Source: a virus
Length of the DNA stretch: 31,257 bases
Virus record (IMG/VR): IMGVR_UViG_3300008219_000059
Span: 1 to 31,257 of that record
Reading direction: 5' to 3' (one strand)
How positions within the stretch are numbered: position 1 is the first letter of the stretch; each line of letters starts with the position of its first letter. A program made the translations under genes and the position numbers. The notes under the pieces are model-generated. The model was not told the origin of the DNA and did not search any database. It worked only from the letters and a program-made list of their open reading frames with translations. Of this stretch, positions 16,790 through 24,262 are shown piece after piece.

Positions 16790-18393
16790 TATGAATATGC
16801 CTTTGTTAGTAAAGCTTGGACATCTGTAGATGTATGAACTATATAATCTAATCTATCAATTGCATTTCCATCTGTTGACAAGGTAGGTGCTTCACCTCCT
16901 GCAAAATCCCAACTACTTCCATAAGCAAGAGTTTGAGAACCTGTTCCATCCTGTACAATAAATATACTTCCTACTTGTCCTGCAACACAATTCGTTGGAT
17001 TATCTAATGTTCTGTTTCCTGCCAGTGTAACTGTAAAGTTTTGTCCTGCATTAAAATCTACAGAAATATTTGTTCCATCTGTTAATGCATTAATATCTGC
17101 AACTGCTGCAGTTTCTATTCTTAAGTTTTTTCCCAAAAGAGCATTGATTCCTATAGCAACAGCACTAACATAAAAATCTGTTCCTGATACAATTCCTGTT
17201 AGGGTTCCTCCTGCCAAAGGAAGGTGATTACCTATGCTTGTAGCCAAAGCTGCAGAAGTAGTAGCTATAAGAGTGTTTGTAGTTCCTATACTTGTAGCTA
17301 AAGCTGTAGAGGTAGCAGCAACACGAGTATTTGTAGTTCCTATGCTTGTTGCTAAAGCAGAAGAAGTTGCCGCAATAAGTGTGTTTGAGTTACCTATACT
17401 TGTAGCTAGTGCAGCAGAAGTAGCTGCAAGCACAGTATTAATAGATGTTATCGCATTAATATTAGTTGTGATATTTGTATTAGAATTACCTATGCTTGTG
17501 GCTAAAGCTGCAGAAACAGTAGCTAGTTCTGCATCAGTAGCAAAGCCACTACCATCACCTATAACAGAATTAATAGATGTTATTGCATTAGTATTCGTTG
17601 TAATATTTGTATTAGAATTCCCTATACTCGTTGCTAGGGCTGCAGAAGTAGTAGCAATAAGGGTATTTGTCGTTCCTATACTGGTTGCCAAAGCAGCAGA
17701 AGTTGTTGCAATAAGAGTATTTGTAGTCCCTATACTTGTTGCCAAAGCTGCAGATGTTGCTGCAAGAACTGTATTAACAGATGTAATTGCTGCCTTATTT
17801 ACTGATGTTAAAACACTAACTGCAGCTACATCACTAGTACTTGGAATAGCACTTCCACCAATATAAATCTGTGTTGTAGCATAGACATTGGCTGCTGAAA
17901 CAGCCCCAGAAAATTCTGCTGCTACACCAGAAACCTTTGTTGTAAAACTCCCTGTCCCTGCGACAAAATTAGTTGCGCTTAAACTTGTTGTAAATCCACC
18001 AACTACACCAGCTAAATTTGTTGAAACAGAGACTGTTCCAAAACTTTGATTAGTCTGTAACTGAATAACTCCTTCTTTAGTTATTCCTGCAGAAGGATCA
18101 GTTGCTACACCTGTTCCTGTCCCATAGGTAGTTGCTGCACCTACAGAAGTTAATGTACCAGTAATAGAAACAAATTCATTTATTGCAGAAACAGAAGCTG
18201 TTAATGCGACACCACCAATTTCAAAAGTTCCGTTTACATTCACAACAGCATTACTCAATTGAAGGGCAGAGTTTGTACCATCACCACTTTCAATTGTTCT
18301 TACTGTTGAATCAATACCATCATTAGTAGATACAGCTACTTTTAAAAGTTGCTTATATGTATTAGCTATTTGTTTTCCTGTTAAGTCAGTCAT
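16789..18393 (-). CDS. Tail fibre with 18-residue tandem repeats, 534 aa
   Basis: I choose the ATG at 18393, whose ATGA overlaps the stop of the zinc-ribbon gene; an in-frame TTG at 18405 would add four residues but is less likely. The N-terminus (TDLTGKQIANTYKQLLKVA) is a fibre attachment segment of podovirus type. Eight copies of an 18-residue unit (core SAALATSIGTTNTLIA) fill roughly residues 210-390 and should form a long trimeric shaft. GNHLPLAGGTLTG follows, a motif found where many fibre shafts meet their heads. The last 100 residues match the C-terminal domain of the 307-aa fibre. A beta-rich, Ser/Thr/Ala composition runs throughout. Confidence 0.8.
   Translation of the reverse strand: MTDLTGKQIANTYKQLLKVAVSTNDGIDSTVRTIESGDGTNSALQLSNAVVNVNGTFEIGGVALTASVSAINEFVSITGTLTSVGAATTYGTGTGVATDPSAGITKEGVIQLQTNQSFGTVSVSTNLAGVVGGFTTSLSATNFVAGTGSFTTKVSGVAAEFSGAVSAANVYATTQIYIGGSAIPSTSDVAAVSVLTSVNKAAITSVNTVLAATSAALATSIGTTNTLIATTSAALATSIGTTNTLIATTSAALATSIGNSNTNITTNTNAITSINSVIGDGSGFATDAELATVSAALATSIGNSNTNITTNINAITSINTVLAATSAALATSIGNSNTLIAATSSALATSIGTTNTRVAATSTALATSIGTTNTLIATTSAALATSIGNHLPLAGGTLTGIVSGTDFYVSAVAIGINALLGKNLRIETAAVADINALTDGTNISVDFNAGQNFTVTLAGNRTLDNPTNCVAGQVGSIFIVQDGTGSQTLAYGSSWDFAGGEAPTLSTDGNAIDRLDYIVHTSTDVQALLTKAYS
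17230..17763 (-). repeat. 54-base tandem repeat array in tail fibre gene
   Basis: Eight imperfect copies of a unit encoding SAALATSIG plus a linker. Neighbouring copies are 54 bases apart where uninterrupted; two stretches carry a longer insert (ITTNTNAITSINSV-type). Because 54 is a multiple of three, all six frames tend to stay open, which creates a spurious long reading frame on the plus strand. Confidence 0.95.
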
Positions 18394-18668
18394 ACTTGAT
18401 TCCAATCCGTAGCTTCATTTTCCCATAAAGTTGTAGCAGCATCCCAAGTTATATTTCTTCCACCAGTATCTGGTCCTCTAGGATTTCTTATTGCTATATT
18501 ATCTTTTACATTAGGAGATTTATTTAAAGGACTATTTTTTAAATCATAAGCACCTTCCCAATCTTCTGGACATACCAGCATCCCATAACTATTCATTCTC
18601 ATAACTCTATGAGGATACTGAAATCCACAAATGTCACATATAGCTAATGCTCTTTTATTTGTAGCCAT
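18390..18668 (-). CDS. Small zinc-ribbon-like phage protein, 92 aa
   Basis: ATG at 18668 overlaps the preceding stop (TAATG). The N-terminus reads NKRALAICDICGFQYPHRVM with the CxxC pair Cys11 and Cys14, then LVCPEDWEGAYD with Cys33. This matches the small zinc-ribbon protein frequently found beside head-tail adaptor genes in podoviruses, where the second knuckle normally has CxxC. Here the fourth position is Asp36 rather than Cys, so metal binding would need another ligand (His20 or Asp36). The remainder is polar, with RNPRGPDTGGRNITW. Its function is unknown; a virion morphogenesis role is inferred from position. Confidence 0.7.
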   Translation of the reverse strand: MATNKRALAICDICGFQYPHRVMRMNSYGMLVCPEDWEGAYDLKNSPLNKSPNVKDNIAIRNPRGPDTGGRNITWDAATTLWENEATDWNQV

Positions 18669-19342
18669 TAATACACATTAATCTTTGGTAATAAATACAT
18701 GCTTGCTCTCTCTTTGTCTTCAACCATAGCTCTTGAAAGAAGCTCTTCATAATTTCCTTTTAACATTGCTATTCTTGTATCTGCAACCAGAGGACGTTTC
18801 ATAGACATATAATAAGCTAAACCACAAGTTAAAGGAGGAAGAAATCTTTTTGGAAGATCAGCATTCTGACCTTCAGATTTATTTACATCTTGAAGTTCAC
18901 TTATCTTTTCTATCTTTAAAACATCTGTAGAATTTTCTGGTATAGGCCAGATAAAGACTGTAGGTTTACTTTGATTACGTTTAATAGTATATTGACTAGC
19001 TCTGCCAGTTTGTCCCTTTTGAGGAATATGAAGATACTCTTCAAAAGAAATTCTTGTGGCAGCGATATCTACATTATCTCTATTTACAATAAGCTGAAGA
19101 GCATCTATTGCAGACTCATCCAGATCATAAGATGTAACACTAGCAGATACAGTAACTAGAGTAGTTTGTGTAGACCACAAAAGAATGCCTCTATTCTGCC
19201 AGTCTTTCAACATAAGATTAATTGATCTTCTGGCAGAAGCTGGCTCATGACCAAGAGTTTGTTCACCCCCAATCATTTCCATTGCTTCCTGTATAACTTC
19301 GTCTATATCCAGATCAAAATTATATGTTCCTGATAAAGCCAT
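18668..19342 (-). CDS. Head-tail adaptor (P22 gp4-like packaged-DNA stabilisation type), 224 aa
   Basis: ATG at 19342 overlaps the previous stop (TAATG). The N-terminal helix IDEVIQEAMEMIGGEQTLG, followed by SINLMLKDWQNRGILLW, is the characteristic start of gp4-type adaptors: an EA..IG helix, then a long helix ending in W. A beta-rich middle (TSYDLDESAIDALQLIVNRD) and the sequence QSKPTVFIWPIPENS before FLPPLTCGLAYYMS complete the family's layout. Such proteins form the ring under the portal that closes the head and joins the tail. A second adaptor-like gene lies at 21542-22231. Length fits the family. Confidence 0.75.
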   Translation of the reverse strand: MALSGTYNFDLDIDEVIQEAMEMIGGEQTLGHEPASARRSINLMLKDWQNRGILLWSTQTTLVTVSASVTSYDLDESAIDALQLIVNRDNVDIAATRISFEEYLHIPQKGQTGRASQYTIKRNQSKPTVFIWPIPENSTDVLKIEKISELQDVNKSEGQNADLPKRFLPPLTCGLAYYMSMKRPLVADTRIAMLKGNYEELLSRAMVEDKERASMYLLPKINVY

Positions 19343-19599
19343 TAAATCTGTCCACCTTTTTTATAACCGTTCATTACTTTATTTCTTCCCACAAGACCAC
19401 CTCCTGCAGCTTTTCTAAAACTAAGACTAGCAATTTTAGGCATAAATCCCTTTCCTTTGGTCAGTCCTTTTTCTGATTCTAAAAGAAGACCATACTCTTC
19501 TAATTCTCTAGGAGTAAGTTTAGATACATCAATAGGATTTGGTCGTACCTTACCCTTTTTAGATTGGGAAAGAAAACGATATTTTGTGGGATAGCCCAT
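19342..19599 (-). CDS. Small basic virion-region protein, 85 aa
   Basis: I choose the ATG at 19599, which overlaps the previous stop (TAATG) and has AGGAAA upstream. The in-frame ATG at 19623 is abutted by its only SD-like bases and lies inside the previous gene. The protein is Lys/Arg-rich and hydrophilic, with LTPRELEEYGLLLESEKG as the only clear helix. It ends in KKGGQI, the same Gly-Gly-x-Ile motif found in its neighbours. It has no recognisable fold. It is probably a head or internal virion component, inferred from position and motif only. Confidence 0.6.
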   Translation of the reverse strand: MGYPTKYRFLSQSKKGKVRPNPIDVSKLTPRELEEYGLLLESEKGLTKGKGFMPKIASLSFRKAAGGGLVGRNKVMNGYKKGGQI

Positions 19600-20198
19600 T
19601 AATGCTTTCCTGTTGCTCCCCATCCTCTTTTTGCAGCACCAACACCTATAGGACCACCCTTTTTAAATCCATAGGTTCCTCTTGGTTTTCTTGTAGCTTT
19701 AGCAACGTCTCTTCTACCTTTCATAGACATTTTCTTACCAGCTTCTTTACCTCTGGTCATGCCTAGCTGCTCATCTTTTCTTGCATCATAACCCTGTTGC
19801 ATTTTACCGCCTCCGGCATATCTCCTGCGTTTAGCCTCAGACATAGTACCTGATCTTGATTCTTCTGCAGGAGACAGTCCTACACGACTCATTTTCTTTG
19901 GCATAATTTTCCCTCCCTTTTTAAAGTCTAGATGGTCTGGAATCCATCTTTCTTGAGTAAGACGAAATTTAGCTGCATTTAATACAGAAGGACTAGCCTC
20001 TTTTCCTTCCATCAGTTTAGCAGTCCTATCTAAAAACCTCATAGCTTTTTGTTCAGCTTCTTTTTTACCCACATCTTGCTTTTCCATAATATCATTAACA
20101 AGATAAGAGGGTGGTGTAGTAAACTTCTTAGTTGCCTTTCTTTTTCTTGGCTTTAGACGTTTAGCAACTCCTTTAGCTACTCGACTCAATATTGGCAT
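19599..20198 (-). CDS. Lys/Arg-rich virion-region protein, 199 aa
   Basis: I place the start at the ATG at 20198, which has AAGGAG nine bases upstream; an ATG at 20231 would overlap the previous gene. The sequence is strongly basic. An early helix (PPSYLVNDIMEKQDVGKKEA) is followed by FKKGGKI, AGGGKMQQG, and near the end FKKGGPIGVGAAKRGWGAT. The helix start PPSYLVNDIM and the ending RGWGAT are shared with the upstream 298-aa protein, so the two are probably partial paralogues. DNA binding or packaging inside the capsid would fit the charge but is inference. No enzyme motif was seen. Confidence 0.6.
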   Translation of the reverse strand: MPILSRVAKGVAKRLKPRKRKATKKFTTPPSYLVNDIMEKQDVGKKEAEQKAMRFLDRTAKLMEGKEASPSVLNAAKFRLTQERWIPDHLDFKKGGKIMPKKMSRVGLSPAEESRSGTMSEAKRRRYAGGGKMQQGYDARKDEQLGMTRGKEAGKKMSMKGRRDVAKATRKPRGTYGFKKGGPIGVGAAKRGWGATGKH

Positions 20199-20200
20199 AA

Positions 20201-21097
20201 CTATGTTCTCCTTTTCATTGTAGCACCCCAACCACGCATAGCCTGTCCTACACCTCTTGGTTTAGAAGCTGATTTTCTTTTGGTCTTTTTAGATTTAATT
20301 GAACCGCCTTTTTTCTTTAAGGTCAACTTTCCGCTTTCTACTAATTCCATTAACTCTTTGACTTGAGGCTCAGTTACGCCTTCTTTGAAGCGATCACCCA
20401 TCATATCATGAATATAACTTGCAGGAGGAGCATATTCTCCTGTTCCTTTTATTCCTTCAGGATATTTGCTACTTTTTGCCACAGACTTTGCCTGACCTGT
20501 CATTTTGAGCCTTCTTTTTTGAGCTTGAGACAGTCCTGTGGGAAGCTTTACTTTTGAAAGAGGTGGACCTTCTTCAACAGGATTATACATACGCTCACCA
20601 AATTCATCAAAATATTTGAGCTTTTCTGCTCCTGTAGCTTTATCGCCTACATATTCTTTTCTAAGACCCGGACTTGATCCCCTCGGAGGTACATAATTAG
20701 GATCAGTTTCTCTCATCTGTCTTTGTTGTTCTTTTAAGAAGTCTCGCCACCGTTTAGGAACTCCTTCAGTTCTAGTTCTTGTAGGCTTGGGTTTGACTGC
20801 AGCTTTCTTTCTATCAGCAAGAATCTTTGTAGCTTCTTTTCTATCTACACCTAGCTCGTCCATAATCTCTTTAACGGCAGCAGGAATTCTTCCTCTAGAA
20901 GTTCTTTTTCTTCCTCTTTTACCTTTCTTAGCTTTAGGTTTAGTTTCAACTTTAGCTTTAGGTTTAGCTTTAGCTTTAGGTTTAGGTTTAGCTTTGGGTT
21001 TGGTAGCTTTCTTAATTACTTCATCACTATCACCCATAATATCTTGACCCCATTTAAGAAGTCTTTTTCCTGCTTTTCCTGCTATTCCTGCTGGCAT
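20201..21097 (-). CDS. Lys-rich virion-region protein, 298 aa, paralogue of the 199-aa neighbour
   Basis: ATG at 21097, with AAGGAT upstream. An N-terminal tract of Lys/Pro/Ala repeats (KPKAKPKPKAKAKPKAK) resembles histone-like or DNA-coating tails. A helix IPAAVKEIMDELGVDRKEA follows, resembling in spacing the helix of the 199-aa protein. A later segment APPASYIHDMMGDRFKEGV and the ending LKKKGGSI, then GVGQAMRGWGAT, are also shared in style with it. Low-complexity Lys-rich composition limits homology claims. I infer an internal or head-bound protein that neutralises DNA charge. This is untested, and the family is unnamed to me. Confidence 0.6.
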   Translation of the reverse strand: MPAGIAGKAGKRLLKWGQDIMGDSDEVIKKATKPKAKPKPKAKAKPKAKVETKPKAKKGKRGRKRTSRGRIPAAVKEIMDELGVDRKEATKILADRKKAAVKPKPTRTRTEGVPKRWRDFLKEQQRQMRETDPNYVPPRGSSPGLRKEYVGDKATGAEKLKYFDEFGERMYNPVEEGPPLSKVKLPTGLSQAQKRRLKMTGQAKSVAKSSKYPEGIKGTGEYAPPASYIHDMMGDRFKEGVTEPQVKELMELVESGKLTLKKKGGSIKSKKTKRKSASKPRGVGQAMRGWGATMKRRT

Positions 21098-21101
21098 AAT
21101 A

Positions 21102-21299
21102 TTAATCCTTATAGGTTATTTCTTTACCGGGTTCATAGTCTACAACGACATCCTGCTCTGGTCCCTGAACTGCTGGTCCTTTTCTTGCAGCACCAAAACC
21201 TTGCCCCGTTGGATTACCTGTAACTTCTTTCATAGCTTTTTCATAAGCTGCGTAACCTTTTGCATCATATGAATAATGTTTTCCTTTAAATGTAGGCAT
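21102..21299 (-). CDS. Small hypothetical protein, 65 aa
   Basis: The ATG at 21299 immediately follows the stop of the preceding gene, with GGAGAA upstream. The N-terminus is MPTFKGKHYSYDAKGYAAYE, a hydrophilic helix-rich segment with evenly spaced tyrosines; the rest is polar with a Gly/Ala/Pro middle. No family was recognised. Conserved position among the head genes suggests a minor structural protein. Confidence 0.55.
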   Translation of the reverse strand: MPTFKGKHYSYDAKGYAAYEKAMKEVTGNPTGQGFGAARKGPAVQGPEQDVVVDYEPGKEITYKD

Positions 21300-21542
21300 T
21301 TAACTTCTCCCTCTTTTCATTTTTTTAAAAGTCATAGCAAGTCTAGCACGTTGTCCTAATTTACCCGGTTTTTTTGCAGCAGCCTTTAATGTAGCTGGAG
21401 GAATTGTTTTTCCTTTTTTAATACCTAAAGATTTTCTTAAAGCTCCGGGTTTCTTTATTGCTTTTTGTATCCACTTTTTATCTTTTGCCACTTTTCTATT
21501 TCCTTTCAGTTCTCTTGGAATATCACTTCTGCTAATTGCCAT
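21300..21542 (-). CDS. Small very basic protein, 80 aa
   Basis: The ATG at 21542 overlaps the end of the adaptor gene by one base. It is almost a quarter Lys plus Arg, with KKGKTIPPATLKAAAKKPGK and LGQRARLAMTFKKMKRG. Short proteins with this Lys-rich, GQRARLA-containing pattern are common between adaptor and head genes in marine podovirus genomes. A nucleic-acid-binding or capsid-lumen role is plausible but not shown. Confidence 0.6.
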   Translation of the reverse strand: MAISRSDIPRELKGNRKVAKDKKWIQKAIKKPGALRKSLGIKKGKTIPPATLKAAAKKPGKLGQRARLAMTFKKMKRGRS

Positions 21543-22231
21543 CAGGGAGAACCCTGTATAATTGGATCAGCAGAACCTGCAGGACTTGCAGCAACTGCCA
21601 TATCGTCTTGCCTTGTTCTTCTGGCTTGATTTCTTAATCCATCAATAGCTGTTTTAAATTCTGCTTGCCAGATAGGAACTGTATCAAAACTTTTATTGAA
21701 AAGAGAAGCTTCAATCATGCAAGCATAGAAGAGCGCATCGTAACAAAAATCAGAAAAATAGTTGTTAGGAGCAGCAGATGTAAGGGTCGCAGGTCTGGAA
21801 ACATGAAGCACCTCCCCATCATAAGTTGATGTCGGTGTAGGAGCTAAGTAAATAGCTGTATTATTTCTCATTGCATAATATTTTGGCTGTCCTACGGAAG
21901 CACTCACATAGGGCCAAAAATCATAAATAAATTCTTGTGTTCTTGGAAGTAAACTAATTCTACTGTTTGCAGTTCCTACAGGAGCAGAAACAGAAGCAGA
22001 TACAAGAATGTTAAAGTTTCTTACAATCCTTGTTCCACTTGGTAAAGACACAAGAGGATTATTAGCTGAAACAGCTATTGAAGTAAATGTATTTAATCCG
22101 TAGTCATCCAGTTGTGTGACTAAACGATTTTCTGCCTTATTAATAAAATACTCTATGTGAGTAGTAAATTCTGTTCCATCATTTTCAGCAGTATTTTGAA
22201 TATCTGTTACAAGTGTAGAATAAGAAGGCAT
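21542..22231 (-). CDS. Head-tail adaptor-like protein (SU10 adaptor type), 229 aa
   Basis: ATG at 22231. The N-terminal helix FTTHIEYFINKAENRLVTQL followed by a beta-rich part (SGTRIVRNFNILVS, TQEFIYDFWPY) matches the phage adaptor style: a short helix containing NxAExR, a mixed middle, and helices FSDFCYDALFYACMIEASLF and FKTAIDGLRNQARRTRQDD near the C-terminus. With the 224-aa protein it would give the phage two portal-proximal adaptors. The SU10 comparison is by memory of family features. It is translated after the beta-rich 114-aa gene. Confidence 0.65.
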   Translation of the reverse strand: MPSYSTLVTDIQNTAENDGTEFTTHIEYFINKAENRLVTQLDDYGLNTFTSIAVSANNPLVSLPSGTRIVRNFNILVSASVSAPVGTANSRISLLPRTQEFIYDFWPYVSASVGQPKYYAMRNNTAIYLAPTPTSTYDGEVLHVSRPATLTSAAPNNYFSDFCYDALFYACMIEASLFNKSFDTVPIWQAEFKTAIDGLRNQARRTRQDDMAVAASPAGSADPIIQGSP

Positions 22232-22236
22232 ATAGT

Positions 22237-22581
22237 TTACCCATAAAAAACGGTTAGAACGGCGGCACTTGAAGGTGCAGAAACTTTAATTACACCACTA
22301 GCTTTTGGTCCATAATCTCCTAAATAAATATCTGCTCCAGCTACAGCTTTAAACTTTGTAACAGCACCAACAGTATTAGAGGAAACACCTCCTGCTACAT
22401 TAACTTGCTTCTCGCCAGTAATTAAATATGTTCCTGCTACATCAGCATACAAGGCATATATTCTTGTAAAAGAGTCATTGGTATTACTTGAATTTAAAGT
22501 AACTGAAGTTGTAATATCAACAAGCAGCCCACTTCCAGTTCCACCACCATCAACCATTGCGGTTTTAATATTCGATGACAT
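22237..22581 (-). CDS. Small beta-rich virion protein, 114 aa
   Basis: ATG at 22581, preceded by AAAGGG and located just below the terminator that follows the major capsid gene. The protein is Gly/Ser/Thr/Val-rich and appears all beta (IYALYADVAGTYLITGEKQ, IKVSAPSSAAVLTVFYG). Its position next to the capsid gene suits a decoration or head-stabilising protein. It could also be a minor tail protein. Expression presumably needs readthrough past the terminator or an unseen promoter. Confidence 0.55.
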   Translation of the reverse strand: MSSNIKTAMVDGGGTGSGLLVDITTSVTLNSSNTNDSFTRIYALYADVAGTYLITGEKQVNVAGGVSSNTVGAVTKFKAVAGADIYLGDYGPKASGVIKVSAPSSAAVLTVFYG

Positions 22582-22603
22582 ATTTTATCCCTTTTAAAAA
22601 TAT

Positions 22604-22631
22604 AAGAAGGAGGGATTTCTCCCTCCCTCTT
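22604..22631 (-). terminator. Strong intrinsic terminator after the major capsid gene
   Basis: On the minus strand a 12-base-pair stem (AAGAGGGAGGGA with TCCCTCCTTCTT, one G-U pair) closes on a GAAA tetraloop and is followed by ATATTTTT. It begins 10 bases after the capsid stop codon. GC-rich stem, stable tetraloop and U-tract are the textbook form of Rho-independent termination. Confidence 0.88.
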
Positions 22632-22641
22632 AATGGTTGAA

Positions 22642-23595
22642 TTAACCAGTATTACCGAAGAAGCCTCTCCAGTCAGACCAACCAAAGCTATAACGCTCTC
22701 TGGCTTTGAAACGGAGATTTCCAGTATCAAAATCTGGCTCCATTTTAGTCTGTAGAGGTGCTCTAACAAACATCTTAGTACCGTTAGGAACATTAGTCTT
22801 AACGTACCAACCATCTGTATCGGTAAACCGCCGATTAATCTGAGAACCCTTTGGCAGCATTGACATGCTACGAACTGAGTTCACATCGTTCCACCCTGAT
22901 GGTGCGGTTAGTGCAGAACTGCCGTCAATGGCAATACTACCTGCTGCCGGAACCAACTGGGAGTTTAGTAGTGAATTAGCTGTTGCCCAATAATCTGGTG
23001 GAATATGAAGTGAGACAGCAGACCCACCAACCAGAATACCACGATCATCTTTGATCTTCTGAATCGTCGTAAGTGCAGATTCAAGAGATGCATAAGCAAG
23101 ATCAGCAGCACTCAAGGAGTTGGACTGATTGCCATCACTTATCGTTGGATGGGCAGCACTGAAAAGCGGAACCCCATCTCCACCATGATAAGCAGCAGTA
23201 TCGGTAAAGCCGTTGTTGAAGATATCAGCAGCTTTAACCTCTTTCGTATTAGCCATCGCTCTTGCAAGACCTTTGGCACGAAGTTTGGCGAAGGTATCAT
23301 ACAGATTGTCCTCCATCGCCTCTTCCGTGACAGCAAAAGCAAGACTAATGGTTTCATTAGTATAACGGGCAGTATAACTTTCTGAAGCAGTATCATAAGT
23401 TACTGCAGCACCCTCTCCCTTAACAGGAGCAGTACCAAACCCAGTAAACAGAACCTCTTCTTCAAAGGCTCTATCTGAATTTTCAATTTCAAAAAGTGCT
23501 CTATGCTCGTTATCAACATCCCCGTATTCTAAACCAAACACGGCGTTCAAACCGGGGAGTAGTTCTTTAGCAATACTAGCTCTATTAATAGCCAT
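22642..23595 (-). CDS. Major capsid protein (HK97 fold, Mu gpT-like), 317 aa
   Basis: ATG at 23595, with GGGGGAG spaced seven bases. The sequence resembles Mu-type major head proteins: EVLFTGFGTAPVKGEGAAV and SYTARYTNETISLAFAVTEE in the N-terminal half, a long helix with EAMEDNLYDTFAKLRAKGLA, and a conserved Trp/Phe-rich end (RYSFGWSDWRGFFGNTG). Its size is near that of Mu gpT. It follows scaffold and decoration-like genes and precedes a strong terminator, the usual arrangement for a highly expressed shell protein. No prohead protease gene was found next to it, so maturation may rely on scaffold exit rather than cleavage. Confidence 0.85.
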   Translation of the reverse strand: MAINRASIAKELLPGLNAVFGLEYGDVDNEHRALFEIENSDRAFEEEVLFTGFGTAPVKGEGAAVTYDTASESYTARYTNETISLAFAVTEEAMEDNLYDTFAKLRAKGLARAMANTKEVKAADIFNNGFTDTAAYHGGDGVPLFSAAHPTISDGNQSNSLSAADLAYASLESALTTIQKIKDDRGILVGGSAVSLHIPPDYWATANSLLNSQLVPAAGSIAIDGSSALTAPSGWNDVNSVRSMSMLPKGSQINRRFTDTDGWYVKTNVPNGTKMFVRAPLQTKMEPDFDTGNLRFKARERYSFGWSDWRGFFGNTG

Positions 23596-23608
23596 AATCT
23601 AACTCCCC

Positions 23609-24211
23609 CTATGCTAGTGTTACGCTAGGTGCAAGCATCGCTTTGTGATGTGCAAGCCTAACTTCAAGTACTGGGAATGCTCTTTCTGTCGCAACAGTAA
23701 TATCATTTCCCGGTTCGTCTTTCACAGCTACTGGATATACATCAATAGCTTGTGTTGCTAGTCTGGTCGCAGCTTTAATACCAAAACCTGACTGGCCGGT
23801 AACAGTTGATCCAGCACCAACAGTCAATCCAAAGAAAGACTGATTAATATCGCCAGCAGAAACAGAAGCATCTGCCTGAATATAATATGTTGCTGTCGGA
23901 TCAGTATTTACCATAGCCGTGGCGTTAGTGGCAGAAGTGCCAGTAGGCCAATATTTACTCCATTTTGGTTGTCCATCCTGAACATAATGACACCCTTGGA
24001 ATACACCTACAACAATAGGAGCATCACCAAGAGAAGTGCCACCAACAGTAACTGGTTCACAGTTACCTAAAGTAGCTTTAACTGTATCACCAGTAAAGAT
24101 ATTTTTTGCCAACCCTGATGCAATAGGAATCTCCTCAAAACCAGTGGAGTTAGCACCAGAGCCACGCATTCTTGCAGGTTGGAAACCACGGAGAGCTTTT
24201 GAAGTACTCAT
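23609..24211 (-). CDS. Putative head decoration or capsid-associated protein, 200 aa
   Basis: ATG at 24211, with AAAGGAGA upstream. The N-terminus (MSTSKALRGFQPARMRGSG) is basic; the rest is beta-rich and Gly/Ala/Thr-rich (VGVFQGCHYVQDGQP, INQSFFGLTVGAGSTV). It lies between the scaffold region and the major capsid gene, 13 bases ahead of the capsid start, so it is made in similar amounts. Proteins in this position in Mu-gpT-like head modules are often decoration or head stabilisation proteins. No direct motif was recognised, so this is inference from position and composition. Confidence 0.6.
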   Translation of the reverse strand: MSTSKALRGFQPARMRGSGANSTGFEEIPIASGLAKNIFTGDTVKATLGNCEPVTVGGTSLGDAPIVVGVFQGCHYVQDGQPKWSKYWPTGTSATNATAMVNTDPTATYYIQADASVSAGDINQSFFGLTVGAGSTVTGQSGFGIKAATRLATQAIDVYPVAVKDEPGNDITVATERAFPVLEVRLAHHKAMLAPSVTLA

Positions 24212-24262
24212 ATATTTTCTCCTTTAAAATAAAGTTTCCCTAATAAACCCTCTAACTAGAAA

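Noticed and set aside
17230-17763. CRISPR-like repetition
   Set aside because: The repeats are contiguous, in frame and coding for a fibre shaft, with no unique spacers.
17234-17866. 210-codon plus-strand frame opposite the tail fibre repeats
   Set aside because: It arises because the 54-base repeats stay open in other frames. It has low-complexity Val/Ala repeats, no ribosome site, and lies opposite a convincing fibre gene.
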